Below are positions 23,904 through 31,974 of a stretch of 64,000 nt of DNA, piece after piece. The notes beneath the pieces were generated by a model, which was given only the letters and a program-made list of their open reading frames with translations, ran no database searches and was not told the DNA's origin. The translations under genes were made by a program, and so were the position numbers. Numbering within the stretch: position 1 is the stretch's first letter; every line of letters begins with the position of its first letter. Source of the DNA: Methanolinea sp. (GTDB lineage Archaea; Halobacteriota; Methanomicrobia; Methanomicrobiales; Methanospirillaceae); contig JASFYI010000001.1 of assembly GCA_030055515.1 (NCBI GenBank), positions 558,001-622,000 on the forward strand, read 5' to 3'.

Positions 23904-24482
23904 ATGAATTTCCGGTGTTCGCCCACGACTCTCGTCATCGAGGGAGATTTCCTCGCCGCGTCCACCGGGATAGGAGGGGGGATTTCAAGGGTCTCCGCGC
24001 TCTTCAACCGGACCGTCCCGCGGGACTGGGACGACCCGGACCCCCTCTCTTTCGTCATGAGGGTCGCTGCGGCGGAGGGTATAAGGGGGCCGTTCTTTGG
24101 TCTCCTCACCGCGGTCCCGATGGAGAGGCTCGTCGTGTGCCGGTCAGGTCTCCTCGACCTCTTCGTCACGGCGGGAACCTCGGGAGACACGATCAACATC
24201 ATCGTCGTGTCCCGCGGGGGGATGGCAGAACATGCGCTCCTCGAATCCATCGCGACGATCAGCAGCGCGAAGACCGCCGCGCTCCTCCGTTCGGGGCGGG
24301 ACTTCATCGCGACCCCGACCGACGCGGTGATCGTGGCGTGCGAGGGGCAGCCCGTCCACAATTACGCGGGGATCGTGACCCCTCTCGGGAGGGGCCTCGT
24401 GGAGGGCGTGAAGAGGGGTGTCCCCCTCGCACTCGCCGCCTACGAGCAGAAAATGAGAGGCCCCGTGGAGATCACGCTGTGA
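23904..24482 (+). CDS. cbiZ: Adenosylcobinamide amidohydrolase CbiZ-like
   Basis: This 192-residue protein matches the CbiZ family, which removes the aminopropanol side chain of (pseudo)cobinamides to allow corrinoid salvage in archaea. Visible family motifs are FLAASTGIGGGISRV near the start, TAGTSGDTINIIVVS in the middle and TPTDAVIVAC near the end. The ATG at 23904 follows an AGAGGAA Shine-Dalgarno. It lies next to the BtuF-like gene but is divergent from it, fitting a salvage cluster with the BtuCD-like operon. Confidence 0.85.
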   Translation: MNFRCSPTTLVIEGDFLAASTGIGGGISRVSALFNRTVPRDWDDPDPLSFVMRVAAAEGIRGPFFGLLTAVPMERLVVCRSGLLDLFVTAGTSGDTINIIVVSRGGMAEHALLESIATISSAKTAALLRSGRDFIATPTDAVIVACEGQPVHNYAGIVTPLGRGLVEGVKRGVPLALAAYEQKMRGPVEITL

Positions 24483-24591
24483 AGCGGCTCCATCGCAGCG
24501 CGAAAGTCCCGGTCGTGTTTTCCCCTGCTGTGTCCCTTTTTTTGAAATTCCAAATACCTTGCCTCGCACCGGGGAAGTGTGAATACAAAAA

Positions 24592-25389
24592 ATGAAAAAA
24601 ATATTACCAGCCCCGGGAAATGGGGGTACAGGGAATATGACAGTGGGAGGGGCAGGGTGCCGCGGGGCGATCGCAATTTTCCTCGCACTTTTTGCCTTCG
24701 CGGCCATCTGCTGCTGCATCGAGGTCGGGACAGTCGGAGATGAGAGCCAGCCACCCGCTGCACCCCAATCCCCGGGGGGATGGATGCCACCCACACCCGC
24801 GGCTCCCCCAGTCCCCGGGAATCCCGGTTTTGCCCCTGCGCCTCCTCTCCCCGCGGCAACACCGCAACAGACCGCCGCCGGCGCGGGCATGGCGGTCTAC
24901 ACGGACCCGATCCCCCCGAGGATCGCCACGAATTTCAGTTTCCGCCCGCTCCCCTCTTACCCCGATTTCTTCCCGCGCCCGTTCGCCTATCCCACCGCGC
25001 CGTTTTTCACGAGTACTTACCGGTTGAACTGGGAGAACGTGGGGATACTCGCCCGGCCTTCCGAACCCCCGTTCGTGATCGAGATGGCATTCGAGGCCGA
25101 AACGAAGAACCCTTACGATGCCCGGGCAGTCGTGACGGTCCGGAACAACCAGACCGGGGAAATCGTCGCGGAAGAAGGGTACAACGGGGAATACAGCTCC
25201 GAGCCGGAGAAGAGGATCGCAATCAGGGAGGCAGGGGAGTACCACGTCAACATCTACGGCTACCAGACCACCCTCACCATCGTCCTCCGCGAGGGCGTCG
25301 CGGCGGAAAAAGCCGTTCCCTACGGGATCATTCGGAAACCTACGGCGCCGCAACAGACGGCACAGGTACCGGAGGAAGAATACTGGTGA
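24592..25389 (+). CDS. Secreted proline-rich hypothetical protein
   Basis: This 265-residue protein has a signal sequence with a hydrophobic core (AIAIFLALFAFAAICCC); the three cysteines could act as a lipobox. A long Pro/Ala linker (about residues 50-100) precedes a compact domain of about 150 residues rich in aromatic and beta-forming residues, ending in EEYW. No family is recognised. A downstream ATG at 24637 is an alternative start that keeps the signal peptide. It is monocistronic by spacing. Confidence 0.7.
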   Translation: MKKILPAPGNGGTGNMTVGGAGCRGAIAIFLALFAFAAICCCIEVGTVGDESQPPAAPQSPGGWMPPTPAAPPVPGNPGFAPAPPLPAATPQQTAAGAGMAVYTDPIPPRIATNFSFRPLPSYPDFFPRPFAYPTAPFFTSTYRLNWENVGILARPSEPPFVIEMAFEAETKNPYDARAVVTVRNNQTGEIVAEEGYNGEYSSEPEKRIAIREAGEYHVNIYGYQTTLTIVLREGVAAEKAVPYGIIRKPTAPQQTAQVPEEEYW

Positions 25390-25450
25390 ATGGTTACCTT
25401 CCCCTTGAGGGTGCGCGGCGGCCCATGCCCCGGGCTGGTATCGAGGGCGA

Positions 25451-25735
25451 CTACGGGCACGGGACTGTGCAGAGCTCGAGGAGGACCGAGGTATTGTGGA
25501 GGATGACGATCGAGTACCAGCCGATGATGACGAGGAGCATCGTGAGACCCGAACCGGGGATCTTCCCCTCGGCCCACATCCCCGCAGTCCCCGCGAGCAC
25601 GAGCACGAGCCCCTTGAGGAAGAGGTGGAGGTAGTAATTTCCCACGAAAGGTGCCATCACCATGTTGATCTCGTGTCCCCCGAGCGAGAGGATTACCGTC
25701 GTCGTTGCGATATCCAGCAAGAAGAGGATGTACAC
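25451..25735 (-). CDS. Small membrane protein, DUF5658-like
   Basis: This protein of about 94 residues has three hydrophobic segments. The pattern LLDIATTTVILSLGGHEINM near the start resembles DUF5658, a small membrane family of unknown function. The only usual start is GTG 25735, which falls inside the first hydrophobic segment. The frame remains open upstream to a stop at 25829 and encodes a matching continuation (TRIKETFFFCIFF) but has no ATG or GTG. The start is therefore doubtful, and a weak or unusual start codon is possible. Confidence 0.6.
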   Translation of the reverse strand: MYILFLLDIATTTVILSLGGHEINMVMAPFVGNYYLHLFLKGLVLVLAGTAGMWAEGKIPGSGLTMLLVIIGWYSIVILHNTSVLLELCTVPCP

Positions 25736-25992
25736 GAAGAAAATGCAAAAAAAGAACGTCTCTTTTATTCTGGTCTCGAGAAAAGACCGGAGAAGGGTAT
25801 CCCCCGGCCTGGATTCCGCACGCAGAAATCAAGTCCCCCAAGGGATATTGGGGGTACATCCTCGATAAAAATTACTGCCCGCCGCGGGACGCTTCCACCT
25901 TTCTCCCCGCGGCAGAACGGTAATTCCCCTCCCGCCGGGAAAAGAAAGTATTTTTTGCATTCATCGTCAATCTGGATAAAAGAAGGGATTTC

Positions 25993-26595
25993 ATGACGAG
26001 ACTACCTGTCCTTGTTCTCGCGCTCTGCATCCTCTGTGCACTCACCGCCCTCGCGTGTGCAGCCCCGCCCCTCGACGCGATATCTGCCTACAACAGCGGT
26101 GTCGACCTCGCGATGGAAGGGAAATTCGACGAGGCCCTCGCATCCATCGACCGGGCACTCTCGATCGAACCGAACTTCACCCTCGCGTGGATCACGAAAT
26201 CCGGGATACTGAACGTGAAAGGAGAGTTCAACGAGTCACTCGAGGCATCGGGGAGGGCACTCGCACTCGACGAAAACCAGGCCGATGCGTGGACCAACAG
26301 GGCGAGTGCGCTCATCGCGCTGGGACGACTCGAGGAAGGTCTCGAGGCGGCCAACAGGGCCATCGAACTCGACCCGCGGCACTCCGAGGCCTGGATAGAC
26401 AGGGCGACAGCCCTCTCGGGCCTCGGGAGGACGAAGGAAGCAGAAGAGGCGATGCAGATGGCGATGTTCCTCGTGGGAACGCCGGTTACCACTCCCCCGG
26501 CACCACCGACCCCCTCGCAAGCCGCACCGCTCCATGTCGCCGCGGTTCTCCTCGCGATGGTTGCCGCGGTACTCCTCGCCCGCGTGGCACGGTAG
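25993..26595 (+). CDS. Membrane-anchored TPR protein
   Basis: This 200-residue protein has a signal peptide (LALCILCALTALACAAPP), three tetratricopeptide repeats (about residues 30-135, each with the W/N..G..L..A..A pattern) and a C-terminal hydrophobic segment. TPR units mediate protein-protein contacts, here outside the cell. ATG 25993 opens the signal peptide, with an AGAAGGG element upstream. The partner is unknown. Confidence 0.82.
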   Translation: MTRLPVLVLALCILCALTALACAAPPLDAISAYNSGVDLAMEGKFDEALASIDRALSIEPNFTLAWITKSGILNVKGEFNESLEASGRALALDENQADAWTNRASALIALGRLEEGLEAANRAIELDPRHSEAWIDRATALSGLGRTKEAEEAMQMAMFLVGTPVTTPPAPPTPSQAAPLHVAAVLLAMVAAVLLARVAR

Positions 26596-26872
26596 AGGCA
26601 GGACGCGTCGCTCCCCAATACATCTTTTCATTTGCCACTTTCTCCACGCGGTGGACCTTCTCATCCCGTCGTTCCCGGGGGAATCCCTACGGAGAAGGCC
26701 AGTCACGATCGGGCAATGAGGCCGCGCATTCTCCCGTGACAGGGCGGGGTGCACACGGGATGTACCCGCGCGCACCAGAAGTGATGCTGAGAGTATCGGT
26801 AATCCATACTCCGGACCTGCTTATAAAATTGTATGATGGTCGGGGTTCAATGCACCCCGCGGGGAATCCGGT

Positions 26873-27349
26873 TCATGCGCGATCCTCCTTCCCCCGGAGC
26901 AACCTGCCGTGCTCGTCGATCTCTCCCCTGTAAATACGCGTGCTGGATATCCACTTCCCGTCCTCGGCAAGGACACAGGTGATCTGGTGGATATCGACTT
27001 TCGGGAGCCCCCTCTCGTGCCGGAGCACGTTGATCTCCCGGGCGACGGGGAGTGTCTCCTCGCTCACGACGAGCGCGTCGAAGTCGGCATCGAGCGCCGA
27101 TCCGTACCGGTCATTCAGCGGCTCGATGGAGTACGGCGTGGAGAACCCGCTCGTGCGGATGAAATTCTCGAGGGCATCCTTCCGCTCCTCGTACGGGCGG
27201 ACGGGGTGTGCCTTCCGCGACGCGAAGGCATCGGTCGTCAGCCCGATGACGACCACCCCGTCACGCCCCGCGAGTTCGAAAGACCGGGTGAGGAGCCTCT
27301 TGTGGCCGTCGTGGAGGGGGTCAAAGGTGCCCCCGACCATAACCTTCAT
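26873..27349 (-). CDS. coaD: Phosphopantetheine adenylyltransferase, archaeal type
   Basis: This 158-residue nucleotidyltransferase catalyses the adenylation of 4'-phosphopantetheine in coenzyme A synthesis. The family signature GGTFDPLHDGH (with the HxGH-like motif) lies at residues 6-16 and the second motif ISSTRI near the C-terminus. The ATG at 27349 starts right at the first beta strand; the longer upstream frame is antisense to the divergent gene. It is transcribed divergently from the carbonic-anhydrase-like gene, with 30 bp between starts. Confidence 0.92.
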   Translation of the reverse strand: MKVMVGGTFDPLHDGHKRLLTRSFELAGRDGVVVIGLTTDAFASRKAHPVRPYEERKDALENFIRTSGFSTPYSIEPLNDRYGSALDADFDALVVSEETLPVAREINVLRHERGLPKVDIHQITCVLAEDGKWISSTRIYRGEIDEHGRLLRGKEDRA

Positions 27350-27379
27350 TGTCGGGGATTGTGAACTTTTAATGTTATT

Positions 27380-27871
27380 ATGGCTGTTGGTGGGGCCGGG
27401 AAAGGCGGGAAGTTCATCGCGCCGACCGCGACGGTTCTCGGCGACGTGGAGATAGGGGAATGCGTCGGGATCTGGTTCGGCGCTGTCGTCCGCGGCGACC
27501 GCGACAGGATCTCCATCGGTGATCTCTCCAATATCCAGGACAACGCCGTCATCCACACGAGTGCGGGATACCCTGTCCGCATCGGGAGGGAAGTCTCGGT
27601 GGGACACGGCGCCATCCTCCACGGGTGCACGATAAGTGACAGGGTCCTCGTGGGCATGGGCGCGATCGTCCTTAACGGGGCGGTCGTCGGCGAAGATACA
27701 CTCATCGGTGCGGGAGCCGTCGTCACCGAGGGGGCGTCGATCCCGCCGGGATCGGTCGTCGTGGGCGTGCCGGGGAAGGTCATCAAGCAGGTCACCGAGG
27801 AACAGAAGAGGCTGATCGTCCAGAACGCCGCGACATATTGGGAACTCGCGGGGATGTACCGGAATGCCTGA
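27380..27871 (+). CDS. Gamma-carbonic-anhydrase-like hexapeptide-repeat protein
   Basis: This 163-residue left-handed beta-helix protein resembles the YrdA/Cam family. Three potential zinc-binding histidines are seen in VIH, VGH and ILH (QDNAVIH... VGHGAILHGC). Many family members are active carbonic anhydrases, others are not. It begins at ATG 27380 and its end overlaps the HdrA-like gene by eight bases. The operon partners suggest a redox or C1-metabolism setting. Confidence 0.85.
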   Translation: MAVGGAGKGGKFIAPTATVLGDVEIGECVGIWFGAVVRGDRDRISIGDLSNIQDNAVIHTSAGYPVRIGREVSVGHGAILHGCTISDRVLVGMGAIVLNGAVVGEDTLIGAGAVVTEGASIPPGSVVVGVPGKVIKQVTEEQKRLIVQNAATYWELAGMYRNA

Positions 27872-29147
27872 GGTTGTCGTCATCGGCGGCGGCGTGGCAG
27901 GTATCCAGGCCGCACTGGACCTCGCGGGCCACGGCATCGATGTCTGCCTCGTGGAGAAGGAACCGTCCATCGGAGGTCACATGGCGATGCTCGACAAGAC
28001 CTTCCCGACGAATGACTGCTCGATGTGCATCCTCTCCCCCAAGATGATGGACGTCGCCCGCCACCCCCGGATACGCCTCATGACATGCGCGAGGGTGATC
28101 TCGGTCAGCGGGGAACCCGGCCATTACAAAGTCACGATAAGGAAGATGCCCCGCTACGTCGACGCGGAGAAGTGCAACGGGTGCGGGGACTGCATCGCGG
28201 TATGCCCCGTCGAGGTCTACAACAGGTTCGACGCGGGCATCGGTGTCCGGAAGGCGATCTACAAGCCGCACAGCCAGTCCGTGCCGGACATCGTCGTGAG
28301 GGATACCGCCCACTGCATCGAGTGCGGGCTCTGCTACGACGTCTGCGGCAGGGACGCGATCCTGAAAGAGGACCGCGAGGAGGACGTCACCGTCGAAGCG
28401 GGGAGCATCATCGTCGCGTGCGGGTACGACCTCTTCGACGCGAGGAGGAAGGAACAGTACAGGTACCTCGAACTCCCGGATGTGGTCACGGCCCTCGAGT
28501 TCGAGAGGATGATGAACGCGAGCGGCCCGACGGGAGGGGAGATAAGACGCCTCTCGACGGGGAAAGTGCCGCGGTCGGTCGTCTTCGTCCAGTGCGTCGG
28601 GTCGAGGGACATTTCGGTAGGCAGGCCCTACTGCTCGGGGATATGCTGCATGTACGCGATAAAGAACGCGATCCTCCTGAAGGAGAAGTATCCCGGGACC
28701 GACGTGACCATCCTCTACATGGACATCAGGGCCTATGGGAAAGGGTACGAGGAGTACTACCAGCGGGCGATTGAGGCCGGCGTGAGATTCATCCGCGGGA
28801 TGCCCGGCGAGATCCTCGGGGAGGGCGAAGAACTCCTCCTCCGCGTGGAGAACACCGAGACGGGGGAGATAGAGGATCTCCGGCCGGAACTCGTCGTCCT
28901 CTCGACGGGCCTTGAGCCCGCGGCGGATTCCGGCGCGATCGGGGAAATGCTCGGGCTGCCGAGGGAACCGACAGGGTTTTTCAAGCCGCTCGACGAGAAG
29001 GTCGACACCGTGGCAACCGTCCGGCCGGGCATCTACCTCGCCGGGACCGTCACGGCCCCGCGGGACATCCCGGACTGCGTCGCGCAGTCGGGGGCCGCTG
29101 CCATGCGTGCATTCATCGACGCGGTGAGAGACAGGACGTCCCGATGA
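27864..29147 (+). CDS. HdrA-like FAD/iron-sulfur protein (short form)
   Basis: This 427-residue flavoprotein is related to the heterodisulfide reductase subunit HdrA. It has an N-terminal FAD motif (VVIGGGVAGIQAALDLA), a conserved Cys segment (TNDCSMCILSPKMM) and two 4Fe-4S motifs (CNGCGDCIAVCP and CIECGLCYDVC). It is shorter than canonical HdrA (about 650 residues), so it lacks parts of the usual N- and C-terminal regions. No HdrB/C or MvhD is adjacent. It overlaps both neighbours (ATGCCTGA upstream, ATGA downstream with mtnA). It likely transfers electrons to an unidentified partner. Confidence 0.87.
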   Translation: MPEVVVIGGGVAGIQAALDLAGHGIDVCLVEKEPSIGGHMAMLDKTFPTNDCSMCILSPKMMDVARHPRIRLMTCARVISVSGEPGHYKVTIRKMPRYVDAEKCNGCGDCIAVCPVEVYNRFDAGIGVRKAIYKPHSQSVPDIVVRDTAHCIECGLCYDVCGRDAILKEDREEDVTVEAGSIIVACGYDLFDARRKEQYRYLELPDVVTALEFERMMNASGPTGGEIRRLSTGKVPRSVVFVQCVGSRDISVGRPYCSGICCMYAIKNAILLKEKYPGTDVTILYMDIRAYGKGYEEYYQRAIEAGVRFIRGMPGEILGEGEELLLRVENTETGEIEDLRPELVVLSTGLEPAADSGAIGEMLGLPREPTGFFKPLDEKVDTVATVRPGIYLAGTVTAPRDIPDCVAQSGAAAMRAFIDAVRDRTSR

Positions 29148-30205
29148 GAACCGTGAAGGCACTCTGGTGGGACGCTACCACCGGCGCCATCGCCCTGATC
29201 GACCAGACAAAGCTCCCGGGCCACTGCCGGGTCGTGAGGTGCAGGACCGTCGACCGTCTCGTGTCCGCGATCGAGAACCTCGAGGTCCGCGGTGCTCCTG
29301 CCCTCGGGATCGCGGGGGCCTATGGAGTCGCCCTCGCGGCACGGCGCATCCGGCTTCCGGACCTCGGTCCCTTCCTGCGGGAGCTTGGCCGCGAGGCCGA
29401 GCGGATAGCGGCGTCGAGACCCACCGCCGTGAACCTCTCGGTGGGGGTGAGCGTGGCCATGGAGGCCGCCCTGCAGTCTGGTTCGGTGCGGGAGGCAAGG
29501 GAGCGGACTCTCGCCGCCGCGGACGCGTTCGCGGAATCGGAGAGCCGCGCCTGCCACCTGATCGGGGACCACGGGGCACCGCTCGTCCCGGACGATTGCT
29601 CGCTCCTCACGCACTGCAACGCGGGCGCGCTCGCGTGCGGGGAGTGGGGGACCGCCCTCGGTGTCGTCCGGTCAGCGGTCGCCCAAAAAAAGAGAGTCTC
29701 CGTGATCGCGTGCGAGACCCGCCCGCTCCTGCAGGGAGCCCGCCTGACTGCCTGGGAACTCGTGTCGGACGGGATTCCCGTGACCGTGATTCCCGACTCG
29801 GCGGCCGCGCTCATGATGCAGCGCGGCGAGGTCGACCTCGTCGTCGTGGGGGCAGACAGGATCACCCGCGATGCCGTCTTCAACAAGGTGGGCACGTACA
29901 TGCACGCCATCTGCGCCCGGTTCCACGGGATCCCATTTTACGTCGCCGCTCCGGTCTCCACGTTCGACCCGGAGAGGTCTTTTCGGGAGGTGACCATCGA
30001 GGAGAGGCCGCGGCAAGAGGTGTCGACGTGCGGGGGGAAGGTCACCGTCCCCGATGGCGCCGCGGTGAGGAACTACGCGTTCGATCGAACCCCGCACGAC
30101 CTCGTCACCGCGTTCATCACCGACATCGGGATACTCGAACCTCCCCTTGACTGGGGAAAGATCGCGAGGGCAAGGGCCACGGCGAGAGGGACCGCGCGGG
30201 AATGA
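29144..30205 (+). CDS. mtnA: S-methyl-5-thioribose-1-phosphate isomerase MtnA-like
   Basis: This 353-residue protein belongs to the aIF2B/MtnA family. Key MtnA features are RGAPALGIAGAYGVALAA, THCNAGALACGEWGTALG (catalytic Cys), ETRPLLQGARLTAWEL and GADRITRDAVFNKVGTY (catalytic Asp). The enzyme isomerises methylthioribose-1-phosphate (or 5-deoxyribose-1-phosphate) in purine-thioether salvage. Its ATG overlaps the HdrA-like stop and its stop overlaps the DUF116 start. Confidence 0.9.
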   Translation: MRTVKALWWDATTGAIALIDQTKLPGHCRVVRCRTVDRLVSAIENLEVRGAPALGIAGAYGVALAARRIRLPDLGPFLRELGREAERIAASRPTAVNLSVGVSVAMEAALQSGSVREARERTLAAADAFAESESRACHLIGDHGAPLVPDDCSLLTHCNAGALACGEWGTALGVVRSAVAQKKRVSVIACETRPLLQGARLTAWELVSDGIPVTVIPDSAAALMMQRGEVDLVVVGADRITRDAVFNKVGTYMHAICARFHGIPFYVAAPVSTFDPERSFREVTIEERPRQEVSTCGGKVTVPDGAAVRNYAFDRTPHDLVTAFITDIGILEPPLDWGKIARARATARGTARE

Positions 30206-30951
30206 ACGTCGCACGCGTGACGCTGGAGGGCATCGTCTTCCTCGTGGGGGAGATCACGCTCGTCATCCTCTTCGGCATCTTCGTCCTCTCCCTCGTCCTC
30301 GTCTGGATATCCATCATCTCCATCAACACCGGCAAACTCATATTCCCCCGTTTCGTGAAGGCGGGGATGGCCCTCGTCGAGGGGCTCGCAAAGGCCCTCT
30401 TCCGTCTCTTCGGCCTCGAGGACAGCGAGATCCTCACGTTCTTCATCTCGCTGCACAACAACATGCAGAAGAAGAATTTCGCGGAGATCCCCCCCGAGGA
30501 GAGGGCGATATTCCTCCCCCAGTGCCTCCGGTCCTCCCGCTGTCCCGCGCACCTCTCGCCGGAAGGTCTCTCCTGCCGGAGCTGCGGCGCGTGCAGCATC
30601 GGTTACTGGAAGAAAATCCTCTCCGCGCTGGGTTACCGCGTGTTCATCGTGCCGGGATCGTCGTTCATCAAGAGGATGGTCAGGGCATACCGCCCGCGGG
30701 CCATCATCGGCGTCGGGTGCCTCATGGAAGTCAAGGACGGGCTCGAGATGTCCGACAAGATGGGTCTTACCTCCATGGGTGTCGTCACGCAGAAGGACGG
30801 GTGCGTGGAGACGAGCGTGGACTGGGACAAGGTCATGGAGGTCGCGATGCTCGGGATCGATCCCGGGAAAGTACCCCCCGAGGTGAGGGAGGCGCTCTTC
30901 TCGCTCTCGGTGTCAAAGGAAAAGGGCAGAGGCGGTGAAGACCGCGAGTGA
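30202..30951 (+). CDS. DUF116 membrane protein with cysteine motifs
   Basis: This 249-residue DUF116 protein has two N-terminal hydrophobic segments (about residues 8-50) and a soluble Cys-rich domain. Visible cysteine motifs are LPQCLRSSRCPAHL and LSCRSCGACSIGYW, plausible iron-sulfur or zinc ligands, plus GVGCLMEV. DUF116 proteins are of unknown function but recur in methanogens. It is the last gene of the carbonic-anhydrase/HdrA/MtnA operon and overlaps the convergent prenyltransferase gene by 39 bp at its 3' end. Confidence 0.85.
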   Translation: MNVARVTLEGIVFLVGEITLVILFGIFVLSLVLVWISIISINTGKLIFPRFVKAGMALVEGLAKALFRLFGLEDSEILTFFISLHNNMQKKNFAEIPPEERAIFLPQCLRSSRCPAHLSPEGLSCRSCGACSIGYWKKILSALGYRVFIVPGSSFIKRMVRAYRPRAIIGVGCLMEVKDGLEMSDKMGLTSMGVVTQKDGCVETSVDWDKVMEVAMLGIDPGKVPPEVREALFSLSVSKEKGRGGEDRE

Positions 30952-31749
30952 GGCGAACATCGCGTACTTCACGAGTGCCGTTGCATTGGATTGCCTGATG
31001 CAACCGGGCGTCCCGCAGGGGAGGGCACGGAGTGCCGCCCAGAGGATGGCGGTATCGACGGCCGCGATCCCGGCAAGGTAAGGCAACCCCCACCAGAGCG
31101 CGGGCAGGAGGCTCGCGGCTATCGCCCCGGCGAGGAACGCAAACCCGAGCCGCACGACGGGCTTTATGCCCATCCTCACGGGGAGCGTGGAGGCACCGGC
31201 AGCCGCGTCTCCCTCGAGGTCCTCGGCGTCCTTCCAGAGTTCCCGCGCGAGCATAGCGAGGAACGTCACGACCGCGAGGGGGATAACCCGGACGACGGCC
31301 CCCGCGCCCGCGCTGGCTGCCCCGAAGACGAAGATCGATGCGGTGAGGTACGATATCGCAGCATTTCCCGCGCCGGCAGTCCTCTTCAGGCTGACCGCGT
31401 ACCAGACGAGCAGGGCGGAATTCAGCGCAGCGATTGCCACGCAAAGGTAATTCATCGCGAATGACGCGGCGATCCCCGAGAGGAAGAGGGCCGCGGAGTA
31501 CACCGGGACCGAGGCCCTGTTCACTTCCCCGGATGGAATCGGGCGGTCCGGCCGGTTTATCCTGTCGATCTCCACGTCGCAGTAGTCGTTGATCGCGTTG
31601 CCCCCCGCGGTGACGAGGAAGACGACGAGGAAGATCCAGATGTTGGTGGGCTCGAGCGAGCCGGTCGCAATGATGTACCCGATTATCCCGGCAATGCCCG
31701 CGACCACGGCATTGAGCGGGCGGACGAGCCTCACGTAACCCGGGAGCAA
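30913..31749 (-). CDS. UbiA prenyltransferase (DGGGP synthase-like)
   Basis: This 278-residue integral membrane prenyltransferase very likely acts as digeranylgeranylglyceryl phosphate synthase in archaeal ether-lipid synthesis. Its aspartate motifs NDYCDVEIDRINRPDRP and LWKDAEDLEGDAAAG bind the Mg-diphosphate. About eight membrane spans are visible. The TTG at 31749 is supported by GGAGGAGATT eight bases upstream. The gene converges with and overlaps the DUF116 gene. Confidence 0.9.
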   Translation of the reverse strand: MLPGYVRLVRPLNAVVAGIAGIIGYIIATGSLEPTNIWIFLVVFLVTAGGNAINDYCDVEIDRINRPDRPIPSGEVNRASVPVYSAALFLSGIAASFAMNYLCVAIAALNSALLVWYAVSLKRTAGAGNAAISYLTASIFVFGAASAGAGAVVRVIPLAVVTFLAMLARELWKDAEDLEGDAAAGASTLPVRMGIKPVVRLGFAFLAGAIAASLLPALWWGLPYLAGIAAVDTAILWAALRALPCGTPGCIRQSNATALVKYAMFASLAVFTASALFL

Positions 31750-31839
31750 GTGGATAGAATCTCCTCCTTTACCATTCGTTTCGTCCCCCGAGGGAAAAGG
31801 ATAATCTTCCCGCGTGGATGACCACGGGAATGGAGGGAG

Positions 31840-31914
31840 CGGGCGTGGGGGGATTTGAACCCCCGACCTACAGCTTAGGAGGCTGCCGCCCTGTCCTGAC
31901 TAGGCCACACGCCC
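31840..31914 (-). tRNA. tRNA-Arg (CCT)
   Basis: The minus strand folds as a 75-nt tRNA: acceptor GGGCGTG pairs with CACGCCC, and the anticodon loop CTCCTAA gives anticodon CCT (Arg, AGG codons). The T arm contains GGTTCAAATCC. No intron and no encoded CCA are seen. Confidence 0.95.
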
Positions 31915-31974
31915 TGCCAATACTCATTGCCGATGGGAAGGTATAAGGGTGTCGAACCGCCACGATCACCCGAT

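Noticed and set aside
26596-26872. TATA-like GCTTATAAAATTG upstream of a possible plus-strand gene
   Set aside because: The following frame is antisense to coaD; the region more likely holds a terminator-like hairpin (CCCCGCGGGG).
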